Below the pieces are notes generated by a model. It did no database searches and had not been told where the DNA came from. It saw only the letters and a list, made by a program, of their open reading frames with translations. This document shows, in pieces, positions 8,407 through 18,202 of a stretch of DNA of 64,000 nucleotides; position 1 is the stretch's first letter, and each line of letters starts with the position of its first letter. A program made the translations under genes and the position numbers. Origin of the DNA: Kofleriaceae bacterium (GTDB lineage Bacteria; Myxococcota_A; Polyangia; Haliangiales; Haliangiaceae); assembly GCA_018057825.1 (NCBI GenBank), contig JAGPCY010000040.1:1-64000 (forward strand). Reading direction: 5' to 3'.

Positions 8407-9342
8407 ATGTCAACCGCCCTCCTGTTCCCGGGCCAAGGCTCGCAGCGGGTCGGTATGGGCCGCGATCTGGCCCACCAGTTCGACGTCGCCCGTCGCACCT
8501 ACGACGAGGCCGACGCCGCCCTGGGCTTCGCGATCTCGAAGCTGTGCTTCGAGGGGCCCGAGGACGACCTGACCCTGACCCAGCACAGCCAGCCGGCCAT
8601 CCTGACCACCTCGATGGCGGTCTTCCGGGTGCTGGCCAGCGAGACCGGGCTGGCCTTCGACGCCGTAGCCGGCCACTCGCTGGGGGAGTGGACCGCCCTG
8701 GCCGCCGCCGGCGCCCTCGGCTTCGCCGACGCGGTCCGCCTGGTCCACCTGCGCGGCCAGTTCATGCAGGACGCCGTGCCGGTCGGCGTCGGCGCGATGG
8801 CCGCGCTCATGGGCCTCGACCTGGTGGCCACCCGGGCGCTGTGCGCCGAGGCCAGCGCCCCTGGCGAGCCGTGCGAGCCGGCCAACCTCAACGGTGGTGG
8901 CCAGATCGTGATCTCGGGTCACGCCGCCGCCATCGATCGCGCGGTCGCCGCGGCCAAGGGCAAGGGCGCCAAGCGCGCCGTCAAGCTGTCGGTCAGCGCG
9001 CCCTTCCACTGCTCGCTCATGGCGCCGGCCGCCGAGCGTCTGGCGGGCGCCCTGGCCGAGATCGCGATCGCGGCGCCGCGCGTGCCGGTCTACGCCAACG
9101 TCACCGCCGCGCCGACCCAGGACCCGGCCACGATCCGCCGGCTCCTGGTCGAGCAGGTCACCGGGGCGGTGCGCTGGGAGGAGTCGGTCGCGGCCCTGGC
9201 CGCCGCCGGCGTGACCCGCGCACTCGAGCTCGGCGCCGGCAGCGTCCTGCGCGGGCTGGTCAAGCGGATCGCCGACGGCATCGACGTCACCACGATCGGC
9301 GAGCCCCACGAGGTCCTCGCCTACTGCGGAAAGGCAGCCTGA
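8407..9342 (+). CDS. fabD: malonyl-CoA:ACP transacylase
   Basis: A 311-residue FabD, loading malonate onto acyl carrier protein. FPGQGSQ at the N-terminus, the nucleophile in GHSLGEW (Ser91) and the catalytic His202 in SAPFHCSLM are all present, and the length is normal. The stop codon is followed after 1 nt by fabG, so the two are translated together. The upstream 88 bp hold a GC-rich inverted repeat (CCCCCGGCCCGGGGG) that may end plsX transcription in part. Confidence 0.96.
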   Translation: MSTALLFPGQGSQRVGMGRDLAHQFDVARRTYDEADAALGFAISKLCFEGPEDDLTLTQHSQPAILTTSMAVFRVLASETGLAFDAVAGHSLGEWTALAAAGALGFADAVRLVHLRGQFMQDAVPVGVGAMAALMGLDLVATRALCAEASAPGEPCEPANLNGGGQIVISGHAAAIDRAVAAAKGKGAKRAVKLSVSAPFHCSLMAPAAERLAGALAEIAIAAPRVPVYANVTAAPTQDPATIRRLLVEQVTGAVRWEESVAALAAAGVTRALELGAGSVLRGLVKRIADGIDVTTIGEPHEVLAYCGKAA

Positions 9343-9343
9343 G

Positions 9344-10108
<765 letters not shown>

Positions 10109-10123
10109 CCCTGCGGTGACCGG

Positions 10124-10150
10124 TTGCCCGCGCCGTCGATTCTGTACTAA
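10124..10150 (+). promoter_or_regulatory. possible acpP promoter
   Basis: TTGCCC (10124-10129) and TACTAA (10145-10150) with a TG just ahead of the -10 lie in the fabG-acpP gap; the 15-nt spacer is short. Extra transcription of acpP would fit the high demand for acyl carrier protein. Weak by itself. Confidence 0.35.
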
Positions 10151-10174
10151 GAGAACCCGTCGAAAGGATCCCCC

Positions 10175-10414
10175 GTGAGCGATATCGAGAAGAAGGTCAA
10201 GGAACTGATCAGCCAGCAGCTCGAGGTGTCGGAGGACAAGCTCGTCCCCACCGCCTCGTTCATCGACGACCTGAAGGCCGACTCGCTGGCGGTGGTCGAG
10301 CTGGTGCTGGCCCTCGAGCAGGAGTTCGGCCTCGAGATCCCCGAGGAGGACACCGAGCAGATCAAGACCGTCGGCGACGCGATCTCGTACATCACGTCGC
10401 ACGCCAAGGCCTGA
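10175..10414 (+). CDS. acpP: acyl carrier protein
   Basis: A 79-residue ACP. The phosphopantetheine attachment serine is Ser37 in [10 protein letters not shown] (the usual form is GADSLD). The protein is acidic and four-helical, as expected. The GTG start has a GAAAGGA ribosome-binding site. Lies between fabG and fabF in the standard fab order. Confidence 0.96.
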   Translation: MSDIEKKVKELISQQLEVSEDKLVPTASFIDDLKADSLAVVELVLALEQEFGLEIPEEDTEQIKTVGDAISYITSHAKA

Positions 10415-10490
10415 TCGGCCGCGCGGGCCGGCCGAGGTCGGCGCGGTGGCGGAACTACCGCCGGCCCGCACTCTCGCAAACGGAGCCTCC

Positions 10491-11741
<1,251 letters not shown>

Positions 11742-11742
11742 C

Positions 11743-12192
11743 ATGCGCTGGTTCGTCGGCTCCGATCACGCCGGGTACGCCCTCAAGCGCCACCTGATCG
11801 AGGTGCTGCGCGGCCTCGGCGACGAGGTTGCCGATCTCGGCACCGACAGCGAGCAGTCGGTCGACTACCCCGACTACGGCGCCGCGGTCGGTCGCGCCGT
11901 GGCCTCGGCCCGGACCCCGACCTTGGGCCTCATCATCTGCGGCACCGGGGTCGGCATCAGCATCGCCGCCAACAAGGTCCCGGGGGTGCGGTGCGCGCTG
12001 TGCACCGAGGCCTTCACCGCGACCGCGTCGCGCGCCCACAACGACGCCAACGTGATCGCGCTGGGCGCCCGGGTCATCGGCGCCGGCGTCGCCGAGGCCT
12101 GCGTCCGGGCCTTTCGCGACACTGGCTTCGAGGGCGGTCGCCACGGCCGTCGGGTCGCCAAGCTGGCGACCCTCGACGACGCCGCCCGCTAG
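11743..12192 (+). CDS. rpiB: ribose 5-phosphate isomerase B
   Basis: A 149-residue RpiB/LacAB family sugar-phosphate isomerase, interconverting ribose 5-phosphate and ribulose 5-phosphate. [10 protein letters not shown] (N-terminus), [20 protein letters not shown] with the catalytic Cys, and the [12 protein letters not shown] loop are clear. It is coupled to fabF and precedes nrdR, a link to nucleotide and riboflavin precursor supply. Confidence 0.94.
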   Translation: MRWFVGSDHAGYALKRHLIEVLRGLGDEVADLGTDSEQSVDYPDYGAAVGRAVASARTPTLGLIICGTGVGISIAANKVPGVRCALCTEAFTATASRAHNDANVIALGARVIGAGVAEACVRAFRDTGFEGGRHGRRVAKLATLDDAAR

Positions 12193-12204
12193 GGCCCGAT
12201 CGCC

Positions 12205-12669
12205 ATGCGCTGCCCGTTCTGCGCCGCCGACGAAGACAAGGTCAACGACTCGCGCCAGTCCAAGGACGCCCGCGAGATCCGGCGCCGGCGCGAGTGCCTG
12301 AAGTGCGGCCGACGCTTCACCACCTACGAGCGGATCGAGGAGGCGATGCCGATGGTGGTGAAGAACGATGGCCGCCGCGAGCCCTTCGATCGGCACAAGA
12401 TCGAGCGCGGCATCGGCTTCGCGATCATCAAGCGACCGGTGGCGGCCGAGACCGTGCGCGCGATCGCCGAGGCCATCGAGCGCGAGGTCAGCGAGCTCGG
12501 CGTCGATGAGATCCCGTCGCGGGCGATCGGCGAGCGGGTCCTGCCGCGGCTGCGCGCAGTCGATCAGATCGCCTACGTCCGGTTCGCGTCGATCTACCGC
12601 GACTTCCGCGACCTCGAGGAGTTCGCCCGCGAGCTCGAGGCGATGCAGGGCGACGGCGGCCGGCGGTGA
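12205..12669 (+). CDS. nrdR: transcriptional repressor NrdR
   Basis: A 154-residue NrdR, the ATP/dATP-sensing repressor of ribonucleotide reductase genes. The zinc ribbon is CPFC near the start and CLKCGRRF near residue 31, followed by an ATP-cone domain ([19 protein letters not shown]). Its stop overlaps the GTG of ribD by 4 nt (GTGA), a common nrdR-ribD coupling. Confidence 0.95.
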   Translation: MRCPFCAADEDKVNDSRQSKDAREIRRRRECLKCGRRFTTYERIEEAMPMVVKNDGRREPFDRHKIERGIGFAIIKRPVAAETVRAIAEAIEREVSELGVDEIPSRAIGERVLPRLRAVDQIAYVRFASIYRDFRDLEEFARELEAMQGDGGRR

Positions 12670-13805
12670 GCCGCGCCGCCTCGGCCGTCTCGCCGGCGGA
12701 CGAGCGGTGGATGGCGCGGTGCCTGGCCCTGGCCGCGCGCGGCGGGCGGACCGCGCCCAACCCCCAGGTCGGCTGCGTGATCGTGTCCACCCGCGGTCGG
12801 GTGCTGGCCGAGGGCTGGCACCGCGGCCCGGGCACCGCGCACGCCGAGGTCGACGCCCTGGCCAAGCTCGGCGGTCGAGCGCCGGGCGCGACCTTGTACG
12901 TCAACCTCGAGCCCTGCGATCACCACGGCCGGACGCCGCCGTGTGCGCCGGCGGTGATCGCCAGCGGCGTGGCGCGGGTGGTGATCGGGGCGCGCGATCC
13001 CATCCCCGGCCACGCCGGGGGTGCACGGCGGATCGCGCGGGCCGGTCTCGCGGTCGAGGTCGGCGTCCTGGCCGACCTGTGCCGCGCGGCCAACCGCGGC
13101 TTCTACATGGTCGCCGAGCGCGGGCGCCCGTGGATCACGCTCAAGGCGGCGATCACCCTCGACGGGCGGATCGCGACGGCGCGTGGCGAGTCGAAGTGGA
13201 TCACCGGCCCGGCGGCCCGGGCCGAGGTCCACGCCCTGCGCGCCGCCCACGACGCGGTGATGGTCGGCATCGGCACGGTCCTGGCCGACGATCCCAAGCT
13301 GACCGTGCGCGACGCACCGGGCGCCGATCCGATCCGGGTCGTGGTCGACTCCCGCGTGCGCACGCCGGTCGATGCCGCCTGGCTCGCGCCTGGGGTCCGA
13401 CGCATCGTCGCGACCCGGCCGCCGTTCACCACCCGTCGCCAGGCCCAGCTCACCGCAGCCGGCGTCGAGGTGTGGTGCCTGCCGGCCGATCGCACGGGTC
13501 GCGTGGCGCTGCCGCGCCTGGTGCGGGCGCTGGGTGAGGTCGGCGTCCAGTCGATCCTGGTCGAGGGCGGCGGCGAGCTCCTGGCGTCGATGCTGGCGGC
13601 CGGCCTGGTCGACGAGCTGGTGCTCCACGTCGCGCCGATCGCCCTGGGCGGACGGCGCGGTGGCCCAGCCTGGCTGGGTGGGGTCGAGGTCGCGCGCCTG
13701 GCCGCTGCCCACCGCTTCACCTGGCTCGAGCAGCGGACGACCGCCGATGGCGATCTGATCGCGCGCCTGGCGCCCGCGCCCGCGGCGCGCCGCCGCCGCC
13801 GGTAG
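12666..13805 (+). CDS. ribD: bifunctional pyrimidine deaminase/reductase RibD
   Basis: A 379-residue enzyme for the second and third steps of riboflavin synthesis. The deaminase domain (about 10-150) has the zinc motif HAEVDAL and [11 protein letters not shown]; the reductase domain (about 150-375) has [18 protein letters not shown] and the VEGGGELL loop. The stop codon runs directly into the hexanucleotide tract. The other riboflavin genes (ribE-ribBA-ribH) lie 13.7 kb further right, so the usual operon is split. Confidence 0.94.
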   Translation: MSRAASAVSPADERWMARCLALAARGGRTAPNPQVGCVIVSTRGRVLAEGWHRGPGTAHAEVDALAKLGGRAPGATLYVNLEPCDHHGRTPPCAPAVIASGVARVVIGARDPIPGHAGGARRIARAGLAVEVGVLADLCRAANRGFYMVAERGRPWITLKAAITLDGRIATARGESKWITGPAARAEVHALRAAHDAVMVGIGTVLADDPKLTVRDAPGADPIRVVVDSRVRTPVDAAWLAPGVRRIVATRPPFTTRRQAQLTAAGVEVWCLPADRTGRVALPRLVRALGEVGVQSILVEGGGELLASMLAAGLVDELVLHVAPIALGGRRGGPAWLGGVEVARLAAAHRFTWLEQRTTADGDLIARLAPAPAARRRRR

Positions 13806-13948
13806 GCCGAGGCCGAGGCCGAAGCCGAGACCTAGTCCGAGTCCGAGTCCGAGTCCGAGTCCGAGACCGAGTCCGAGTCCGAGTCCGAGTCCGAGTCCGA
13901 GTCCGAGTCCGAGTCCGAGTCCGAGTCCGAGTCCGAGTCCGAGTCCGA
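13806..13948. repeat. hexanucleotide tract (CCGAGT/G/A)n, tract 1
   Basis: About 23 near-perfect copies of CCGAGN, mostly CCGAGT, starting at the ribD stop codon. Read on the minus strand it encodes dipeptide repeats (Asp-Ser or Arg-Thr). It separates ribD (plus) from the minus-strand tRNA-like region. Same family, in the opposite orientation, as tracts 2, 3 and 5. Confidence 0.95.
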
Positions 13949-13957
13949 TCGCGCGCG

Positions 13958-14022
13958 TTGGGGGTTCCGGATACCCGCCCGGTAGGAACCACCACCCCCG
14001 CGCATCACGCACCGGGTTCCTC
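13958..14022. repeat. single copy of the ~60-bp dispersed repeat
   Basis: This stretch (GGGGGTTCCGGATACCCGCC ... CACGCACCGGGTTC) matches the tandem units at 15454-15643. With those it brackets the tRNA-like genes and the gene at 14587-15321. Confidence 0.7.
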
Positions 14023-14032
14023 CATAAATAGT

Positions 14033-14065
14033 GAACCCCGAGGCTGTAGCCGAGCCTCGGGGTTC
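14033..14065. terminator. strong 13-bp hairpin, possible terminator of the tRNA-like transcript
   Basis: GAACCCCGAGGCT and AGCCTCGGGGTTC form a perfect 13-bp stem with loop GTAGCCG. It lies downstream (minus strand) of the permuted tRNA-like genes. No T-run follows in either direction, so it may be a processing barrier or part of the RNA rather than a classical intrinsic terminator. The palindrome CTGCGCAG occurs twice next to it (14069-14090). Confidence 0.5.
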
Positions 14066-14118
14066 GAACTGCGCAGAGTTCCCTGCGCAGGTGCCGGTTT
14101 CGCACGCCAACGACAGTT

Positions 14119-14279
14119 GCAGTCGCTCAGGTCTTCGTGCTCATGACTTTCCATTGGTCCAAGTCGCCAGGAGAGACACCGTCTCGGTCGGCGGCGGGCC
14201 TCGCGAGAGGTCCTGCCGACGCCAGACGTGGCGGCGACTGCCGGAGTCGAACCGGCATTCTTGAGCATGGGGCGACAGC
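14119..14279 (-). tRNA. circularly permuted tRNA-like gene Y (3' half upstream of 5' half)
   Basis: On the minus strand the order is: anticodon-stem 3' strand GCTCA (14266-14262), 5-nt variable loop AGAAT, T arm GCCGG-TTCGACT-CCGGC (14256-14240), acceptor 3' strand AGTCGCC (14239-14233), G73 and encoded CCA (to 14229). A 60-nt spacer follows, then acceptor 5' strand GGCGACT (14168-14162), TG at positions 8-9, a D arm with 3-bp stem GAC/GTC and GG in the loop (14159-14145), A26, and anticodon-stem 5' strand TGAGC (14143-14139). Rejoined, this is a complete class I cloverleaf with perfect 7-bp acceptor and 5-bp anticodon stems at exact spacing. A further 8-nt helix (GCGACTGC at 14126-14119 with GCTGTCGC at 14279-14272, one mismatch) would hold the open ends together. 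The anticodon is not resolved because the loop junction is unknown; no U33 is obvious. Confidence 0.55.
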
Positions 14280-14359
14280 GATCGAGATGGCGAGCTCGGC
14301 CTCGTGAGGTTGGGAGAGAGACTCAGTTTGCGTCAGCCTGACCAGACAGACCGCTCGCG

Positions 14360-14470
14360 CGGCCCGCGTCTACCAGTTTCGCCACGGGGGCAGGTTGCAC
14401 GGTGTGACCCGTCGGTGCTCCCGGGAGGACTCGAACCTCCACGCCTGGACGACTGCTCAGGGAGTTTGAA
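14360..14470 (-). tRNA. permuted tRNA-Leu-like gene X (3' half upstream of 5' half)
   Basis: On the minus strand a T arm GGAGG-TTCGAGT-CCTCC (14440-14424) is followed directly by acceptor 3' strand CGGGAGC and ACC (to 14414). After a 22-nt spacer come GCCCCCG (14391-14385), TG and GCGAAACTGGTAGACGC (14382-14366), which is the classical tRNA-Leu D arm. Acceptor pairing is 6 of 7 (one C-A mismatch). Upstream of the T arm a TTCAAAC loop followed by TCCCT would give a CAA (Leu) anticodon and a class II variable arm, but the 5' partner of the anticodon stem is not found after the D arm; AGGGA lies instead 18 nt before the loop. It has the same permuted order as Y, less completely resolved. Confidence 0.35.
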
Positions 14471-14586
14471 GCTGAGGCTCAGGTTGTCTCCCTCTCAGGA
14501 GCTGGATGGCCCTCCTTGGGCGGGACGATCGACGGGGTGGGGGCGCGCGGCGATCGCGGGTGAGGTTCGCGGCGTCAGGTCAGCCC

Positions 14587-15321
14587 TCACGGCGCGAACA
14601 GGTAGCTGAGGACCGCCTGGCCGATCTTCTGGTCCGGCGCCTCGATCGCGTTGGCCTGCTCGCGCGCGAACTTGACCGCGTTCGACAGCCGCTCGATGCG
14701 GGCCAGGAGCTGCTTCTTGCGCGGGGCGGGCAGGGCGCCAGAGTGCTTGACCGTGACCCACTGCCCGGCGATCACGTCCTCGGTGATGAGCTGGGTCTGG
14801 GCCGGGTGGTGTTCGGTGGCGTCGTACAGCACGATCGGTCGCTGCAGCTTCTTGGTCCGCTGCGTCGTCGACGGCTCGGTCCGGAACAGCCCGGTCGACG
14901 GATCGACCGACCAGTCGCTGCCGGGGTCGAGCTCGGCCATCTTGGCGACGAAGGTCGTCAGATCCGAGAGCTGCTTCTCGAGGAACAGGAGGTAGGTCGC
15001 GGGCGCGTCTTTGACCAGGACCCGGCCGTCGATCACGACGTCGGCCTTGGCCTGGCAGTTGGCCCAGTCCTTGGTCGCGGTGATGTCGAACAGCTCGGTC
15101 AAGATCGTCGCGACGCGGTCGAAGACCTCGGCCGCGTTGTGCTGGACCTTCTGCGACTCCGGCGGGTAGGTCTCGCCGTCCTCGTCGCGCGGCTGGTACG
15201 ACTTATGGAAGCCGTTCATGAGCGGCGGCTTCTGCGTCGCGTTGTGGAGCTCGGTGAACTCCGCGTACACGCGGGTCTTCAGGCCCTTCTCGATGGCCAG
15301 GATCTGGTTCAGTTTCGCCAT
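14587..15321 (-). CDS. conserved protein of unknown function (DUF7873-like)
   Basis: A 244-residue soluble protein. The ATG at 15321 is chosen because it begins a well-behaved sequence (MAKLNQILAIEKGLKTR) and the upstream frame only reads through dispersed repeats. It has a long helical N-terminal half with KSYQPRDEDGETYPPES and a C-terminal helical region. Similar proteins, annotated from memory as DUF7873, occur in actinobacteria, often near phage-tail-like genes, but I cannot confirm this. No signal peptide or membrane segment. It is transcribed toward the tRNA-like region. Confidence 0.65.
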   Translation of the reverse strand: MAKLNQILAIEKGLKTRVYAEFTELHNATQKPPLMNGFHKSYQPRDEDGETYPPESQKVQHNAAEVFDRVATILTELFDITATKDWANCQAKADVVIDGRVLVKDAPATYLLFLEKQLSDLTTFVAKMAELDPGSDWSVDPSTGLFRTEPSTTQRTKKLQRPIVLYDATEHHPAQTQLITEDVIAGQWVTVKHSGALPAPRKKQLLARIERLSNAVKFAREQANAIEAPDQKIGQAVLSYLFAP

Positions 15322-15453
15322 GACACGTCCTCGACGGAGTGCAGCAGGCGAACGATCGGCCCGCGCCCCTCGACGTGCGCAGACACTGCCAGAGCCGCCC
15401 GCAGCCGCGCAAGTGGAAACGACCGGGCGCCCCACACCCTCGCTGCGCCCCGC

Positions 15454-15643
15454 GCCACGCACCGGGTTCAGGACACCCGCCCGGTAGAAAACCCGCCCCC
15501 CGCGAGCCACGTCCGGAAAAGGCACGCACGGGGTTCCGGACACCCGCCCGGTAGAGACCACGGCCCCCGCGCGCAACGCACCGGGTTCAGGAATGCACGC
15601 CCGGTAGAGACCACCACCCCCGCGCGCCACGCACCGGGTTCAG
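15454..15643. repeat. tandem array of a ~60-bp repeat
   Basis: Three units plus a partial fourth of the pattern CACGCACCGGGTTCAGGA ... CGCCCGGTAGAGACCACCACC ... CCCGCGCG. Each unit contains CCGGG and CCCGG elements able to pair. The last copy overlaps the stop codon of the M57 gene. The rest of 15322-15453 holds no convincing gene. Confidence 0.8.
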
Positions 15644-16467
15644 GGATACAACGCCGCGGCGCCGCTGCGATCGAGGTTGGTGAGGACCAGGTCGCCGCTC
15701 TGGGTGCCGTTGCACTGCGGGTAGTGCATGACCGACGCCGAGTCGTAGGCGGTCAAGGCCCGCCAGGTGTTGTTCTCGAAGCAGGTGCCGGCCTCGGGAC
15801 GGGTGTGCTCGTGGCGGAAGCCCAGGGTGTGACCGAGCTCGTGGCGCAGGACGCCGGTCAGGGTCCACGGGTTGATGTTGCCGAACGACGACGACGCGAT
15901 CAGGAGCTCGCGGCTGCGCCGGCTGGTGCTGGGGAAGAACGCGCGCGCCAGGTACTGGCTGGTCGTGACCTGGCGGACGTTGAAGACGACGCTGTTGTTG
16001 CGGCTGGTGCAGTTGCCGTCCTGGGCCGAGGCGTGGACGAAGTTGACCCGCCCGGCGGCCTCCCAGGCCCCGGCCGCGGAGTTCATCGCGCTCACCACCG
16101 TCGCGTAGCGGCTTCCGAAGGACGACTGGCTGATGCAGTAGGTGATGTTCTGCGCCGCGCTGGCCGACCACTTGTCGTCGGCGCCGTTGACCGTGTTGAC
16201 GATCAGGCGCGACGCCACCGTGCCCAGGCCGGCCTCGCGATCGATCGCGTCGGACACCGAGTCGAGGTAGCGCTCGTAGAGCTGGCGCATGCCGGCCTCG
16301 CTCTCGACCATCTCGTCGCCGTTGATCACGAACACCCCGGTGTCCGGCTCCTGGTACGCCTGGGCCTTGAACTCATCGTAGGTGAGGACGTCTTGATCAT
16401 CCGAGGACGCGCACGCGACCAAGGCACCGAGGGAGAGAGCCACCGCAGTCGAGAGACGAACGTTCAC
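15640..16467 (-). CDS. M57-type zinc metallopeptidase lipoprotein
   Basis: A 275-residue secreted protease of the dual-action HEIGH/M57 group. The GTG at 16467 has a GGAGG 8 nt upstream and starts a lipoprotein signal (LGALVAC, Cys19). The zinc site is HELGHTLGFRHEH (His209, Glu210, His213, His219) with a Met-turn SVMHYP near 247, an astacin-like arrangement. Residues 110-190 form the preceding pseudo-peptidase fold with Cys pairs. Likely outer-surface and typical of predatory or scavenging myxobacteria. The stop codon lies in a dispersed repeat. Confidence 0.85.
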   Translation of the reverse strand: MNVRLSTAVALSLGALVACASSDDQDVLTYDEFKAQAYQEPDTGVFVINGDEMVESEAGMRQLYERYLDSVSDAIDREAGLGTVASRLIVNTVNGADDKWSASAAQNITYCISQSSFGSRYATVVSAMNSAAGAWEAAGRVNFVHASAQDGNCTSRNNSVVFNVRQVTTSQYLARAFFPSTSRRSRELLIASSSFGNINPWTLTGVLRHELGHTLGFRHEHTRPEAGTCFENNTWRALTAYDSASVMHYPQCNGTQSGDLVLTNLDRSGAAALYP

Positions 16468-16621
16468 GAGGACCTCCAGAGGCAATCGGTTGGTTCCCAT
16501 ACGGGTTGGGAACAGAGCGAACGAGACATCGTCGTCTCGAGGCCTCGAACAGTCACACTTTCTTTTCGTGTGGGCGGACCTGCGACGTCTCGCACGGCCC
16601 TCGCAAGTGGCCAACGCCACA

Positions 16622-16641
16622 GTGGGCGGATATCGGCCCAC
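16622..16641. terminator. possible terminator hairpin after the flippase gene
   Basis: GTGGGC and GCCCAC form a 6-bp stem around an 8-nt loop, about 70 nt beyond the flippase stop on the minus strand. No clear T-run follows, so it may be Rho-assisted or not a terminator. The remaining 16468-16710 region holds a second short inverted repeat (CACAC / GTGTG) and no gene. Confidence 0.3.
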
Positions 16642-16710
16642 ACCGACGCCATGAGAAAATCGTGAGGGGATCCCCGCCGGCCACCCGTCCAGCGCAACGA
16701 ACTCCGCGGC

Positions 16711-18168
16711 TCACCCGCGCCGCAGCGCGCGCTTGAGCTGGGCCAGGAAGTCGCGGGCGATCGGGCGGGCGAACAGGAACGCGGCCGGGACGTAGGCCGC
16801 GGCCCCGACGACGATCTCGACCGCGGTCAGGATCGCCGGGTGGGTGACGCCGAGCTCGCCCAGGCCGTAGCGCGTGCCGATCACCGCCCCGGCCATCGCC
16901 GCGCACGCCAGGAGCGGACGGACGAAGGCGGCGATCATCGGGCCAGGGGCGATGCCGTCGGTGGTGACCACCACGCCGATCGTGATGAGCGACTGCACGC
17001 CGAAGGCGATGCCGACCGAGGCCGCGGCCCAGCGCGGCCCGAGCGACGCGAAGGCAAAGATGCACGCGAACAAGAGCACGACCTTGGCCGCCTCGAGGAT
17101 CATGAGCGTCCGGTTGCGCCCGAAGCTGGCCAGGTAGCTCGACACGCCCCAGGCCATCGGCCGCACCACCGACAGCACCGACAGCACGGTCAGAAGCGGC
17201 GCCACGCCCTGCCACTCGTCGGACAGGAGCAGGGCGATCAGCGAGTCGCTGACCGCGCCCAGGCCGACCGCGAGGGGGAACACCGCCATCGCCATGAGGC
17301 CGGTCGAGCGGATCACCGCGGCCTTGCGCTGCTCGGGCGTGAGGCTGGCCATCGCCGGCAGGAGCACGCCGGTCATCTGCTCGCCGACCTGCACCGCCGG
17401 GATGTCGGCCAGGTTGTAGGCCATGTTGTAGGTGCCGGCGACGCCGGTGCCGAAGAAGTGAGCGAAGGCCAGGTTGTCCCAGTAGCGCGAGGCGAAGTTG
17501 AAGACCTGCCCGGCGCCCACCGGCGCGCCGAACTTCATGATCGCGCGGAACCGCCCCCAGTCCCACGGCGAGCGCTCGAACCATCGCCAACCGGTCGCGC
17601 CGACGATGAGCCCGGTGGTCAAGACCGACTGCACGATGTTGCCGATCACGATCGCGTGACCGCCGAGGTCGGTCAGGCCGGCCAAGGACAGCGCGGTGGC
17701 GGTGAAGGCCAGCTCGCCCATGCCGTTGGCGATCGCCAGCTCGCGGAAGCGCAGCTCGCGGGCGAGGATCTTGTCGGGCACGGCGCCGACGCGGCGGATG
17801 AACACCGAGACGATCAGCCCCGGCAGGTAGGCCGCCAGGTCGGGCGCGTTGAACACCGGCGCGAACCACGGGCCGACCAACGCGGCGATCGCCAGCCCGA
17901 CCACCGCGAAGGCCCAGTTGGTCATCGCGCAGTGGTAGGTCGCGGCCGGGCTGTCCGGACCGCGCACGATCATGTAGTGGTTGAAGCCCCAGTTCGACAT
18001 CCAGTTGGCCGACTGGGCGAGGACCATCGCCGCCGACACCTCGCCGACCACCTCGGGGGCGAGCAACCGGGTCATGTACAGGGTCCCGATCAGCCCGACG
18101 ACGCGGGCGCCGACCGAAGACGCGACGCTCCACAGGGCGCCGGAAGCGGCGCGTTTACCGACCGACAT
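16711..18168 (-). CDS. polysaccharide/oligosaccharide lipid flippase
   Basis: A 485-residue Wzx/MVF-type transporter with about 12-14 hydrophobic segments starting GALWSVASSVGARVVGLIGTLY. Such proteins flip undecaprenyl-linked glycans or related lipids across the inner membrane. The ATG at 18168 is preferred to a GTG six codons upstream. It is followed upstream on the same strand by a CDP-alcohol phosphatidyltransferase and an aminotransferase, which suggests a shared role in an envelope lipid or glycan. Confidence 0.85.
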   Translation of the reverse strand: MSVGKRAASGALWSVASSVGARVVGLIGTLYMTRLLAPEVVGEVSAAMVLAQSANWMSNWGFNHYMIVRGPDSPAATYHCAMTNWAFAVVGLAIAALVGPWFAPVFNAPDLAAYLPGLIVSVFIRRVGAVPDKILARELRFRELAIANGMGELAFTATALSLAGLTDLGGHAIVIGNIVQSVLTTGLIVGATGWRWFERSPWDWGRFRAIMKFGAPVGAGQVFNFASRYWDNLAFAHFFGTGVAGTYNMAYNLADIPAVQVGEQMTGVLLPAMASLTPEQRKAAVIRSTGLMAMAVFPLAVGLGAVSDSLIALLLSDEWQGVAPLLTVLSVLSVVRPMAWGVSSYLASFGRNRTLMILEAAKVVLLFACIFAFASLGPRWAAASVGIAFGVQSLITIGVVVTTDGIAPGPMIAAFVRPLLACAAMAGAVIGTRYGLGELGVTHPAILTAVEIVVGAAAYVPAAFLFARPIARDFLAQLKRALRRG

Positions 18169-18202
18169 CGCCGCCCATGCTCGCACGCCGCGGACGGCGG
18201 CG

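Noticed and set aside
13594-14110. Long open frames through the CCGAGT tract
   Set aside because: They arise from the 6-bp period, giving dipeptide strings in every frame.
14000-14510. The tRNA-like pieces as a two-piece (permuted) tmRNA
   Set aside because: The order fits, but the acceptor has no G3-U70 pair, the D region has a true D stem instead of the TTCGAC element, and no short tag ending in Ala-Ala was found in the expected place.
14360-14510. A conventional selenocysteine tRNA (CTTCAAA loop on the minus strand)
   Set aside because: The loop matches, but the anticodon stem, 6-bp D stem and G73 of tRNA-Sec are absent.
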